A DNA stretch of 50,672 nt from Bacteroidota bacterium. Lineage in GTDB: Bacteria; Bacteroidota; Bacteroidia; NS11-12g; UBA955. Position 1 is the stretch's first letter. Every line of letters begins with the position of its first letter. Positions 26,202 to 33,792 of the stretch are shown piece by piece. The translations under genes and the position numbers were made by a program. The stretch lies in the NCBI GenBank assembly GCA_018333525.1, contig JAGXTF010000091.1, positions 1 to 50,672 of the forward strand, written 5' to 3'. Under the pieces are notes generated by a model. The model ran no database searches. It was not told the DNA's origin and saw only the letters and a list, made by a program, of their open reading frames with translations.

Positions 26202-26278
26202 TGGTGGGCCCACTTGGAATCGAACCAAGCACCTACTGATTATGAGTCAGTTGCTCTAACCGAATGAGCTATAGGCCC
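26202..26278 (-). tRNA. tRNA with CAT anticodon (elongator Met or Ile2)
   Basis: A complete cloverleaf: acceptor stem GGGCCTA/TGGGCCC fully paired (one G-T), anticodon stem ACTGA/TCAGT with loop CTCATAA, T loop TTCGATT, discriminator A and an encoded CCA end. The anticodon stem lacks the three G-C pairs of initiator tRNA, so it is not the initiator. Sequence alone does not tell me whether C34 is modified to lysidine (tRNA-Ile2) or stays C (tRNA-Met). The promoter lies upstream of a decayed tRNA copy, so both are in one transcript. Confidence 0.93.
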
Positions 26279-26296
26279 AATTTTTTGATGTTTTAT

Positions 26297-26375
26297 CTGG
26301 ACATCCACCAGGCACTTACTGCCCTGTAAGCTATCGGGGGAGTCAGTTGCTGTATACGAATGTGTTATAGGCTTT
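26297..26375 (-). pseudogene. Decayed tRNA copy upstream of the CAT tRNA
   Basis: The 35 bases at 26340-26374 match 28 of 35 bases of the 5' half of the neighbouring tRNA (gagtcagttgct and gttataggc words). Bases 26305-26321 match 13 of 17 of its 3' arm, and a T-arm-like stem (ctgg/ccag, seven-base loop) survives. The anticodon region has 19 bases instead of 6, and the acceptor stem no longer pairs. It cannot be a working tRNA. It sits between the promoter and the intact tRNA. Confidence 0.75.
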
Positions 26376-26384
26376 ATTGGGGTG

Positions 26385-26415
26385 CAAAGATACCAAATTC
26401 TAAATTGGATTTCAA
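26385..26415 (-). promoter_or_regulatory. Promoter of the tRNA unit
   Basis: On the minus strand TTG (26415-26413), 20 bases, then TATCTTTG (26392-26385), identical to the -7 box of tRNA-Arg. The predicted transcription start falls at the 5' edge of the decayed tRNA. Confidence 0.75.
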
Positions 26416-26423
26416 GTTAAATG

Positions 26424-27530
26424 CTATACAACCGCAGCTGCTATGTTTGGCTTTCTCCCCAACCCCTTCAGCAACCTGTAATGCGATACAATTGCTGCCG
26501 TAAAAGAAGGAAATTCGGTATAAGCCAATCCATGCTTTTCCGCTATCGGGCGAATGATTTTGCCCAAAGCCGGATAATGCGCCGCATTGATCTGCGGAAA
26601 TAAATGATGCTCTATCTGGTGGTTTACACCTGCAATATACCAGTTGAAAATTGGCCCGGTTTTGAAATTGGATGTGCCCAGCAACTGGTTTTCAGACCAG
26701 GATAGATTCTTAACCATTGCTGCGTTTTCGGCGCGAAAGGTTTTTTCATTCAGATGCTCTACCTGCAAAACATGGGTGATCAGGCTGCTGCCCACAAAAT
26801 TCATGATCAGATATCCCAGTAAAGTTGCGCCAATCGAATAACCTGCCATGAGCGGAGCTACAAACATGGTAAACAAATACAGGATTTTGGTAACCCAAAA
26901 TATCCAGCGTTCCAACCTTGGATGTTTTTCACCTTCAATAAATTTTCGGTACCTAATCCATTTATCGATATCCAGCCATAACGCCCAGGCAATGGTAAAA
27001 ATGCCATAAGCCAGAAAACCGTAAATATGCTGATACCGATGTCGGGGAAGCCATCGGGCCTCCTCGGAAAAGCGAAAAGTCTCGTCTTCTTTCAATGCTT
27101 CATCCCATTCAAAAACATTGGTGTAACTGTGGTGAAAAACATCATGCTTCATGTGCCACATATAATCACTCATTCCAACCAGATTAAAACTCAAACTCAT
27201 CACCCGATTTATCCTGTCTTTGTTGCTAATTGCGCCATGCGCAGCCTGATGGCTGATGGCAAACCCAATTCCGGAAAGCCCCAGTCCCATAGCCACACAC
27301 AATAAAATCGCAAGCCATACAGGAGGATGAAAAAACAAAATGCTAAAATAAGAACCCGCATATAACAACAACATTAAAATAGCGCGAATCCAAAAACCAC
27401 ATGTTGCAAAACGGTTCCTGCGGTTGTTATTAAAATACGCATCCACAGCGGCTTTTAATTCTACCCGAAAGGCCTGGTTATCTGTTCTGAAAAGACCTGA
27501 AACAGGTTTGATTTGTACGTGGTGAAACAT
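26424..27530 (-). CDS. Membrane fatty acid desaturase (acyl-lipid type)
   Basis: 368 aa integral membrane di-iron enzyme that introduces a double bond into acyl chains. The three histidine boxes are intact: HQAAH (residues 94-98), HDVFHH (129-134) and QIEHH (305-309, after the His at 304). Hydrophobic segments surround them (48-90, 170-190, 215-255). The third box with a leading Gln is typical of front-end (delta-6-type) and linoleoyl-CoA desaturases. No cytochrome b5 domain is fused, so an external electron donor is needed. It probably adjusts membrane fluidity. It is divergent from the PNGase F-like gene; the exact regiospecificity cannot be read from sequence. Confidence 0.92.
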   Translation of the reverse strand: MFHHVQIKPVSGLFRTDNQAFRVELKAAVDAYFNNNRRNRFATCGFWIRAILMLLLYAGSYFSILFFHPPVWLAILLCVAMGLGLSGIGFAISHQAAHGAISNKDRINRVMSLSFNLVGMSDYMWHMKHDVFHHSYTNVFEWDEALKEDETFRFSEEARWLPRHRYQHIYGFLAYGIFTIAWALWLDIDKWIRYRKFIEGEKHPRLERWIFWVTKILYLFTMFVAPLMAGYSIGATLLGYLIMNFVGSSLITHVLQVEHLNEKTFRAENAAMVKNLSWSENQLLGTSNFKTGPIFNWYIAGVNHQIEHHLFPQINAAHYPALGKIIRPIAEKHGLAYTEFPSFTAAIVSHYRLLKGLGRKPNIAAAVV

Positions 27531-27593
27531 GAATCAAAGAAGCAATAATAATCTCAAATGGGATGGGTTGAAACGAAGATAACTCAAAAACAG

Positions 27594-27601
27594 TAAGTTT
27601 G
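27594..27601 (+). promoter_or_regulatory. -7 box before the PNGase F-like gene
   Basis: TAAGTTTG, a perfect match to TAnnTTTG, ends eight bases before the ATG at 27610. A TTG lies 23 bases upstream, slightly beyond the usual spacing. The leader would be only a few bases. Confidence 0.5.
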
Positions 27602-27609
27602 CATTCCGA

Positions 27610-29535
27610 ATGAGATTCACCATTTTTTCCTTTCTCATTTTCCTCGCTGCAGGATTGAGTGCAAATAATTCAGATACATTTAAAATCCGATCGCACAATT
27701 CAGTGCTGATTCAAACCAATCCTGCTATAGGTCATACTGAATATTCCGAGTGGGCTGTTTTTCCATCCGCCGGAAAATCATGGAGCAAAATGTATATTGA
27801 ACTCACCATGAAATGCCCGCCTGGCATGACATGCGGTGAATGGGATTACCTCAATTACATATTTATTGGCAAACGCCATGGAAAAACCAAAGACACCCTG
27901 AATTGGGAAATAGCAAGATTTATTACCGCCTACGGATTACAATTTAACAATACCTGGAAACATACATGGAGATTCGATATTACAGATTTTGCGTCGCTGT
28001 TTCACGACAGTATAGAAATCTGGCACCAGCACACCGGATATGAGGCCAAAAACGGTCGTGGCTGGCTCATAGATATTGATTTTACCATGATAGAAGGTCC
28101 AGTTTCAAAACGCGTGGTTAATGTGCAACAAATACTGCGCAAAAGTGTGGGTTATGGCAATGACAGTTTGTTCGATGCGAGAATGAATGAGGATACTTTT
28201 AAAGTTGGAAATTTCACCACTTCGGTACGGTATAAAATTCTCCAAACCGGCCATGGCAATGATGGGAAGGATGGTTGCGGAGAGTTCTGCGCAAAAAAAA
28301 GATACATTCAATTCGATGGCAAAACGATAGACACCAGTTTAGTTTGGCGCGATGACTGCGGTGCAAATGCGGTTTATCCGCAAGCTGGCACGTGGATTTA
28401 CGACAGGGCTAATTGGTGTCCGGGTGCCGATGTGAAGGAATACAATTTAGATATTCCAGTGGATCCCGGCTCTGTTCATCGACTGGATATGGATATGGAA
28501 TCTTATTCCGGTGGGGGAAATTATATGACCACGTTATACCTTTTGGAATTGGCAGATGCGAACTTTTCTACTGATGCATCGCTGGAAGAAATAATAAAAC
28601 CAAGTGATGAATTGCAATATTTACGTATCAATCCCTCTTGTGGCGCACCATTAATTAAAATCAGAAATAATGGTGCAGATGTTTTGCATGATTTGCATTT
28701 GGAATATGGCTGGAAAGGATACCAATTAAATCGGTTTCACTGGACAGGGAATTTAAAATACAATCAAACAGCTGAGGTGGAATTACCTGCTCTAAGCGGA
28801 GAAGCGCCTGCGGGAACTCCTTTTGTTGTGCACATTATCTGGACCAATAACAGGCAGGATCAAAATGCGAACAATGACAGAATTCAATCTATACCAATGT
28901 TAAAAGTTCCGCAACACAATGGAAATTTTGTGGTGATTTTGCGCACCAATAATGCGGCAACAGAAAATTATTATACATTGAAAAAAGCAGATGGAACCTT
29001 GATTAAGCAAAGGGGAAATCTGGTAAATAATACTTTATACCGCGATACTTTTAATTTACCGGATGGCTGTTATTTTCTGAATCTGATGGATGACGGAGTA
29101 CCTCCTCCAGCTTATGCCCTCAATGAAGACGGTCTTGGATGGTGGGCAAATAATTATGATGGTACCGGCTTATTTCAATTGCGAAACGGAAGTGGAAATA
29201 CATTAATTAAAAATTTCCCGGTGGATTTTGGAACAGGTATTTGGTATCAGTTTCAGGTTGGACCGGGAGCCATAAGTCAGGCTGCACAGGCGAATCTACG
29301 CGTTTATCCGAACCCCGCAGAAAATACACTTCTAATTGATTTAGGCGCAAACAGCACCGAAACTTTAAATATAAAAATGTACAATACCGTTGGTAAAAAA
29401 GTGATTGATGAAAGTCGCTCCGGAAATCTGGATGCCCTGCAATATTTGGAATTATGCAAATTGTCTCCCGGTATTTATACCATTTCCATACAAATCGGTG
29501 CACAAAATCTCACCCAAAAAATAATCAAACGCTGA
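27610..29535 (+). CDS. Peptide-N-glycosidase F-like secreted protein, T9SS type A
   Basis: 641 aa. Signal peptide residues 1-18. Residues about 25-330 match PNGase F of Elizabethkingia, which cleaves N-glycans from Asn in glycoproteins. Conserved: CPPGMTCGEWD with the catalytic Asp (D79, PNGase F D60); ARFITAYG; GCGEFC with E225 (PNGase F E206); DRANWCPG with R266 and C270. All six disulfide cysteines of PNGase F have counterparts (69/75, 223/227, 250/270). The counterpart of E118 is not a Glu. Residues 330-550 are extra beta-rich sequence. The C-terminal part (LRVYPNPAENTLLIDLG) is a type A sorting domain, so it is exported by the T9SS. One base separates it from gmk. Confidence 0.85.
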   Translation: MRFTIFSFLIFLAAGLSANNSDTFKIRSHNSVLIQTNPAIGHTEYSEWAVFPSAGKSWSKMYIELTMKCPPGMTCGEWDYLNYIFIGKRHGKTKDTLNWEIARFITAYGLQFNNTWKHTWRFDITDFASLFHDSIEIWHQHTGYEAKNGRGWLIDIDFTMIEGPVSKRVVNVQQILRKSVGYGNDSLFDARMNEDTFKVGNFTTSVRYKILQTGHGNDGKDGCGEFCAKKRYIQFDGKTIDTSLVWRDDCGANAVYPQAGTWIYDRANWCPGADVKEYNLDIPVDPGSVHRLDMDMESYSGGGNYMTTLYLLELADANFSTDASLEEIIKPSDELQYLRINPSCGAPLIKIRNNGADVLHDLHLEYGWKGYQLNRFHWTGNLKYNQTAEVELPALSGEAPAGTPFVVHIIWTNNRQDQNANNDRIQSIPMLKVPQHNGNFVVILRTNNAATENYYTLKKADGTLIKQRGNLVNNTLYRDTFNLPDGCYFLNLMDDGVPPPAYALNEDGLGWWANNYDGTGLFQLRNGSGNTLIKNFPVDFGTGIWYQFQVGPGAISQAAQANLRVYPNPAENTLLIDLGANSTETLNIKMYNTVGKKVIDESRSGNLDALQYLELCKLSPGIYTISIQIGAQNLTQKIIKR

Positions 29536-29536
29536 C

Positions 29537-30103
29537 TTGGAAAAATTAGTCATTTTTTCTGCGCCATCGGGCTCCGGCAAAACAACTGTTGTAAAACATC
29601 TGTTGCAGATTATGCCCGACAAACTGGGTTTTTCTATCAGTGCTACCACCAGAAAACCCAGGCCGGGCGAAGAACATGGAAGGGAATATTATTTTATGGA
29701 AACCGAAGAATTTGAACGCAAGGTGGAAAATAATGAGTTTCTGGAACATGAAGAGGTGTACGCAGGAATTTTATATGGAACGCTTTGGAGCGAAGTACAT
29801 AAAATCTGGAATCAAAATAAAGCGGTAGTTTTTGATGTGGATGTACAGGGAGGTTTAAATTTGAAACGAAGATTTAAAGGTGATGCGCTAGCTGTTTTTT
29901 TGCGTCCACCCAGTGTGGATATACTTATGGACCGCTTGCGGAACAGAAGCACAGAGGTAGAACACCATTTACAGGAAAGAATTGCAAAAGCCAATTTTGA
30001 ATTGAGTTTCGAATCGCAATATGATGTGGTGGTGGTAAATGATGTTTTAGATAATACTTTTATTACCTGCGAAAAACTTGTTTTAGATTTTCTAAATTCC
30101 TGA
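29537..30103 (+). CDS. gmk: Guanylate kinase
   Basis: 188 aa, the usual length. It phosphorylates GMP to GDP using ATP. Seen: P-loop APSGSGKTT (residues 9-17), GMP-binding SATTRKPRPGEEHGREYYF (about 34-52), EFLEHEEVYAGILYGT, and DVDVQGGLNLK in the core, with the lid region RLRNRSTE. The start is TTG, one base after the stop of the PNGase F-like gene and with no better start nearby. Its stop overlaps the nadD start by one base, so gmk and nadD are translationally coupled. Confidence 0.96.
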   Translation: MEKLVIFSAPSGSGKTTVVKHLLQIMPDKLGFSISATTRKPRPGEEHGREYYFMETEEFERKVENNEFLEHEEVYAGILYGTLWSEVHKIWNQNKAVVFDVDVQGGLNLKRRFKGDALAVFLRPPSVDILMDRLRNRSTEVEHHLQERIAKANFELSFESQYDVVVVNDVLDNTFITCEKLVLDFLNS

Positions 30104-30660
30104 TGGCAAAAATTGGTCTGTATTTTGGCTCTTTCAATCCCATTCATATCGGGCATCTGATCATTGCAGATTATATGATGCAGTTTGCCGGATTTGATAA
30201 AATACGGTTTGTGGTATCCCCTCAAAATCCATTTAAACAAGAAGGTGAATTGATGCCTGAAAACCTTCGGTTACAAATGGTAAAATTGGCAATAGACAAC
30301 AACCCTAATTTTGAAGTATCAGACATTGAATTTCAATTGCCAAAACCATCCTATACCATTCAAACCATTAGAGAATTTTTGAAGACAGAGAATCATTCAT
30401 TTTCGCTGATTATGGGTAGTGACAATCTCGAAAAATTACCGGAGTGGAAAGAGGTGGAAACCTTGCTGGAACAATGTGAGGTGCATCTTTACAATCGACG
30501 TGGCTCTGAAAAGTATAAAACAGATTTGCCTGGAAAATTCATTTACCATGAAGCCCCGTTTTTGAATATTTCCGCCACCTATATCCGGGAATTGCTGGAT
30601 CAAAATAAAATACCCAGATATTTGGTTCCGGAAAAGGTTTTGGATTTGTTGATGAAATGA
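30103..30660 (+). CDS. nadD: Nicotinate-nucleotide adenylyltransferase
   Basis: 185 aa, typical length. It joins nicotinate mononucleotide with ATP to make deamido-NAD in NAD biosynthesis. Seen: GLYFGSFNPIHIGHLIIADY with the nucleotidyltransferase GSFNPxHxGH signature (residues 5-24), MGSDNLEKLPEWK (about 106-118), and ISATYIRELL near the C-terminus, the second ATP-binding motif. The ATG overlaps the gmk stop codon (tgATG). No terminator is seen after the stop codon. Confidence 0.96.
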   Translation: MAKIGLYFGSFNPIHIGHLIIADYMMQFAGFDKIRFVVSPQNPFKQEGELMPENLRLQMVKLAIDNNPNFEVSDIEFQLPKPSYTIQTIREFLKTENHSFSLIMGSDNLEKLPEWKEVETLLEQCEVHLYNRRGSEKYKTDLPGKFIYHEAPFLNISATYIRELLDQNKIPRYLVPEKVLDLLMK

Positions 30661-30712
30661 AGGGATTAGATAGAAATTACCTCTACGGATTCAGGTGTTA
30701 TATAGGAAATAG

Positions 30713-30767
30713 GTGTTTTAATCAGAGCAATTAATGTTCTAAATGTTTCCCATATTTAACTCGCGAA
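30713..30767. repeat. Direct repeat, copy A
   Basis: A 55-bp block (gtgttttaatcagagcaatt ... actcgcgaa) matching copy B at 30941-30994 at almost every base. The copies lie 173 bp apart in a gene-free gap and flank the hairpin pair between them. Confidence 0.8.
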
Positions 30768-30860
30768 TTCTCGCATTATTCCCATTGCATGAATCATTTT
30801 ATTGTTTGTCATTTTTTTTGCTTTCCTGCGGCGCAAAAAAATCGCCAAACCATTTCATAA

Positions 30861-30920
30861 AATATTATTATTTCCCGTGGTTGAAACCCCGGGCTAATAA
30901 TATTTGACCCCTACGGGGTC
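30861..30920. repeat. REP-like double hairpin
   Basis: An imperfect palindrome of about 44 bp (outer arms aatattatta/taataatatt, inner arms around cccgtggtt and ccccggg) is followed at once by a perfect hairpin gacccc/ggggtc (30906-30920). The layout is that of REP-type extragenic palindromes, which are often spread through a genome. No coding content. Confidence 0.7.
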
Positions 30921-30940
30921 ATGCGTAACACAGAAAATTC

Positions 30941-30994
30941 GTGTTTCAATCGGAGCAATTAATGTTCTAAATATTCCCATATTTAACTCGCGAA
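30941..30994. repeat. Direct repeat, copy B
   Basis: Second copy of the block at 30713-30767, one base shorter (attccc for gtttccc). The two copies bracket the REP-like hairpins. Confidence 0.8.
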
Positions 30995-31003
30995 AATATC
31001 TCT

Positions 31004-31270
31004 GCGGCCCGGAATGGCCATTAAAGGCCCATGCCTGCGGCATGGGCGAGCGGGAATTCGCAAATAGTGAGTGCAAGGCGGCTGCAGTTTTTGCTGTTGC
31101 AAAGAGCATATACCGCGTTGCGCCCCTTCGCAAAAATCTTTGCCGCCTCCTAAAAGGGCCATTGTAGTTTTCAAGCAATTTGTCTGAAGGGCCTAGCTAT
31201 GGCCCGCCCGACATTGTCATTCGGGCAAGGCTCCACAAATGGGCAACCTGTCCGTACCAGTATGGGCGGA
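31004..31270. repeat. GC-rich intergenic mosaic with inverted repeats
   Basis: This part of the 672-bp gap between nadD and the transporter gene is clearly richer in GC than its neighbours. It holds a perfect hairpin gcccatgcc/ggcatgggc (31027-31047), an interrupted inverted repeat (ggcggc and tttttgc at 31077-31094 against gcaaaaa and gccgcc at 31130-31147), and a small hairpin gcccg/cgggc (31206-31226). No ORF shows protein-like sequence. It looks like stacked dispersed repeats. Confidence 0.6.
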
Positions 31271-31332
31271 TGCCAAAGGTGGTAAAATCAAATTTTTATA
31301 AGATTTTTTAGAAAAAAAGCTGCTACCAGAAA

Positions 31333-32232
31333 TTATAATTCCGATTTTTCCGGAACCCGGCTGCCATACATGCGCATCATAATCCAGGCAATTAAAAATG
31401 TAATTACAAATGAAAACATCGCATATACCAATGCGGGTTTTTGCATAGCCGGATTTGCAATTTTGTCTCCTGCTATAATCAACGCCAGTGCAGTGTTGTG
31501 GAGCCCCACTTCTACTGCAATGGTTATTTTATTTTTGAAATGTAATCTGAATGATTTTCCTACTACAAATCCCGCAATCATGCTGCCAATATTCAAGGCA
31601 ATTACCCAGCCTGCGAGTTGGTAAATTTCCTCCATTTTCATGCCTGTTCCACCGCTTTCTTTTCCGGCAAAAAACTTAAAAAGAAATACAAGCAACAAAA
31701 GCACCGGTAATATATAATTCAAATATTTTTCTGCCTGTTGGGCAAAGGATTTGAATTTATGATGGACAAATACACCCAGGCTTGCAGGAAGTACAGTAAT
31801 GATAAAAATTTCCGTCATGGTTTTCAGAAACGGCAGAGAAATCATTTGATCCGCTGCAAGAAAATATTTCAGAAAAAGATTTACCAGAACCGGTATGGTA
31901 AAAAGGGAAAGGAATGCATTACAAACTGTTAGTGAAATGGCCAATGCAACATTTCCTTTCACGAAATAACTTACCAGATTGCTGGTTATTCCACCGGGGC
32001 AAACGCTCAGAATCATAATCCCAACTTTCAGTTCGGGAGAAACCGGTGCCAGCGAAGCAATAATAAAAGCGATAATTGGCAATAAAACCATTTGGGAAAA
32101 CAAACCCACAGCAAGTGATTTAGGTTGTTTGAACAGTCTTTTAAAATCAGATGGTGCCAATGACAGACCCAATCCAAAAAGGATGAGAGCCAAAACTATA
32201 TTCAGGAGAATATTAATATTAAAAATTCCCAA
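31333..32232 (-). CDS. Bile acid:sodium symporter (BASS/SBF) family transporter
   Basis: 299 aa with 9-10 hydrophobic segments and no signal peptide. Seen: a first segment LNIVLALILFGLGLSLAP, then DFKRLFKQPKSLAVGL; the family's VCPGGITSNLVSYFVKGNVA (residues about 78-97), around the substrate and Na+ sites; and VEVGLHNTALALII in the second repeat. In bacteria these carry organic anions such as keto acids or sterol acids with Na+; the substrate here is unknown. The start is TTG (32232), overlapping the LysE-family gene by 14 bases, so the two form an operon. Confidence 0.9.
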   Translation of the reverse strand: MGIFNINILLNIVLALILFGLGLSLAPSDFKRLFKQPKSLAVGLFSQMVLLPIIAFIIASLAPVSPELKVGIMILSVCPGGITSNLVSYFVKGNVALAISLTVCNAFLSLFTIPVLVNLFLKYFLAADQMISLPFLKTMTEIFIITVLPASLGVFVHHKFKSFAQQAEKYLNYILPVLLLLVFLFKFFAGKESGGTGMKMEEIYQLAGWVIALNIGSMIAGFVVGKSFRLHFKNKITIAVEVGLHNTALALIIAGDKIANPAMQKPALVYAMFSFVITFLIAWIMMRMYGSRVPEKSEL

Positions 32233-32884
32233 TATGAAAATATTTGAGGAGCAGAATAATAAAATGATAAAAGAAATATGCCCCTAGCAACAACATAATG
32301 AGACCGAAGTACTTGTTTACATAAAAATACACCTTATTGCTGAGTTTTCTGCCCAGAAAATCACTTAGAAATACCTTACCCAAATCCATTGCAAATAAAG
32401 TAAGCAATATGGCAATCAGGTTGATGAGGATGGATACTTTATAATTGACATCTTCCTGCTCATAACTTACGCTCACTGCCGCCAACAGGCCCACCCAAAG
32501 AAACAATACAAATGGATTGGCCAGATTCAGCAAAAATCCCTTTAAAAAGGATTCCTTACCTGTAGCGTGCACCTGGATGCTTTCTAAAAAATCTGTATAT
32601 TTTTTAGAAAATCCTTTTACACCGATAAATATGATGGAGACAGCAGCGACAAATGAAAAACCGAGCTGAAATTCAGGATAGGTGAATATTCTGGAAAGCC
32701 CCATGAAACAAACAAAAGCCATGGTAAGTTCGCTGAGAAATATGCCCAAAGCCACGCGCATTCCGTGTTTTTTCCCTCCTGTAATACCTGAATATATCAA
32801 AGTAAAAAAGGCAGGTCCAAAACTGAGCAGGCTGATTAAAACCCCCTGCCCGACCCCTTTGATCAACGGCATCAACCAAAACAT
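32219..32884 (-). CDS. LysE-family exporter
   Basis: 221 aa with six predicted membrane helices. The N-terminal pattern FWLMPLIKGVGQGVLISLL followed by GPAFFTLIYSGITGGKKHG is that of the LysE/RhtB amino-acid exporters (usually G-P-x-x-x-x-v). Substrate unknown; threonine, lysine or other small solutes are typical for the family. It is upstream of, and overlaps by 14 bases, the BASS-family gene. The 119 bp before it (32885-33003) contain no clear promoter, but tattttg at 32898-32904 on the minus strand is a weak candidate. Confidence 0.88.
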   Translation of the reverse strand: MFWLMPLIKGVGQGVLISLLSFGPAFFTLIYSGITGGKKHGMRVALGIFLSELTMAFVCFMGLSRIFTYPEFQLGFSFVAAVSIIFIGVKGFSKKYTDFLESIQVHATGKESFLKGFLLNLANPFVLFLWVGLLAAVSVSYEQEDVNYKVSILINLIAILLTLFAMDLGKVFLSDFLGRKLSNKVYFYVNKYFGLIMLLLGAYFFYHFIILLLKYFHIGNF

Positions 32885-33003
32885 ATATGAATGCGCAAAA
32901 TACGATGGTTTGACCTTTGCCGCAAATGCAGCTCAGCTATTCCGACAGAAGTACCCAAACCTGCGATGTGAATAACCCCAATCCCATAGCGGAATTCTTG
33001 CTT

Positions 33004-33786
33004 TTATTCAGAAATATGCAATTGGATAATATCTAAAAAATCCCCATAAACTTCCTTATTGGAGGCCACAATGCTTTTGCCGTAAATGTAATCTCCTTCT
33101 CCTTTGAAATCTGAAACCATACCACCTGCTTCTTCAATCAACAATACCCCGGCTGCTACATCCCAGGCATTTAAACCATATTCAAAAAAGCCATCAAATC
33201 GTCCACAGGCCACATACGCAAGGTCAATGGCTGCCGAGCCCATTCTTCGAAGCCCGTGTGTTGTTTTCATCAACTGTGCCAGGGTTTTCAGGTATCCCTT
33301 CATATGGTCAAATTCGTAATATGGAAATCCTGTGGCAATTAAAGTGTCGGATAACCTGATGTTTTTAGTTACAGCAATGGGCTCACCGTTGAGAAATGCG
33401 CCGCCATTTTTCTCCGCGGTAAACATTTCATTCCAATGTGGAATATATACCACTCCATATTTAATCTCGCCACCTTCCACATAAGCAATACTGATGCTAA
33501 ATGCACCAAGACCATGCAAAAAATTGGTAGTGCCGTCCAGTGGATCAATAATCCAGTATTTGTCCGATTTTTGATTCTGAACAATTGTATTTTCTTCTGT
33601 TACAAATGTGCTGTCCGGTACCAGTTTCTGCAGTCCCTGAACCAACATTTTTTCAGTTTCAATATCCACAAAGCTCACCAATTGGTTTAAGCCCTTATCC
33701 ACTATCATATCCGTTTCTACAGAGCGAAAATGGCCCAATTGAAAGGTGCCCGCCTGCCTGCACAATTCTGCAATCTGATTTAACAT
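33004..33786 (-). CDS. suhB: Inositol monophosphatase family protein
   Basis: 260 aa. Metal-dependent phosphatase of the IMPase family; it hydrolyses inositol-1-phosphate or related sugar phosphates, and SuhB also affects rRNA transcription in E. coli. Seen: FVTEENTIV (metal-binding Glu, about residue 70), WIIDPLDGTTNFLHG (about 83-97, the metal and substrate motif), and AWDVAAGVLLIEEAGG (about 205-220). It lies 6 bp after the M4 protease gene on the same strand, so the two are probably co-transcribed despite unrelated functions. The gene symbol is by family, not proven orthology. Confidence 0.9.
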   Translation of the reverse strand: MLNQIAELCRQAGTFQLGHFRSVETDMIVDKGLNQLVSFVDIETEKMLVQGLQKLVPDSTFVTEENTIVQNQKSDKYWIIDPLDGTTNFLHGLGAFSISIAYVEGGEIKYGVVYIPHWNEMFTAEKNGGAFLNGEPIAVTKNIRLSDTLIATGFPYYEFDHMKGYLKTLAQLMKTTHGLRRMGSAAIDLAYVACGRFDGFFEYGLNAWDVAAGVLLIEEAGGMVSDFKGEGDYIYGKSIVASNKEVYGDFLDIIQLHISE

Positions 33787-33792
33787 TTGAAT

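Noticed and set aside
26202-26415. Integration (att) site from a mobile element at the tRNA
   Set aside because: Integrases usually duplicate the tRNA 3' end; here the better-kept copy is the 5' half, placed upstream, and no integrase is present.
30894-31178. ORFs of 60-94 codons on both strands in the nadD-downstream gap
   Set aside because: They cross palindromes and GC-rich repeats, lack start signals, and show no protein-like pattern.
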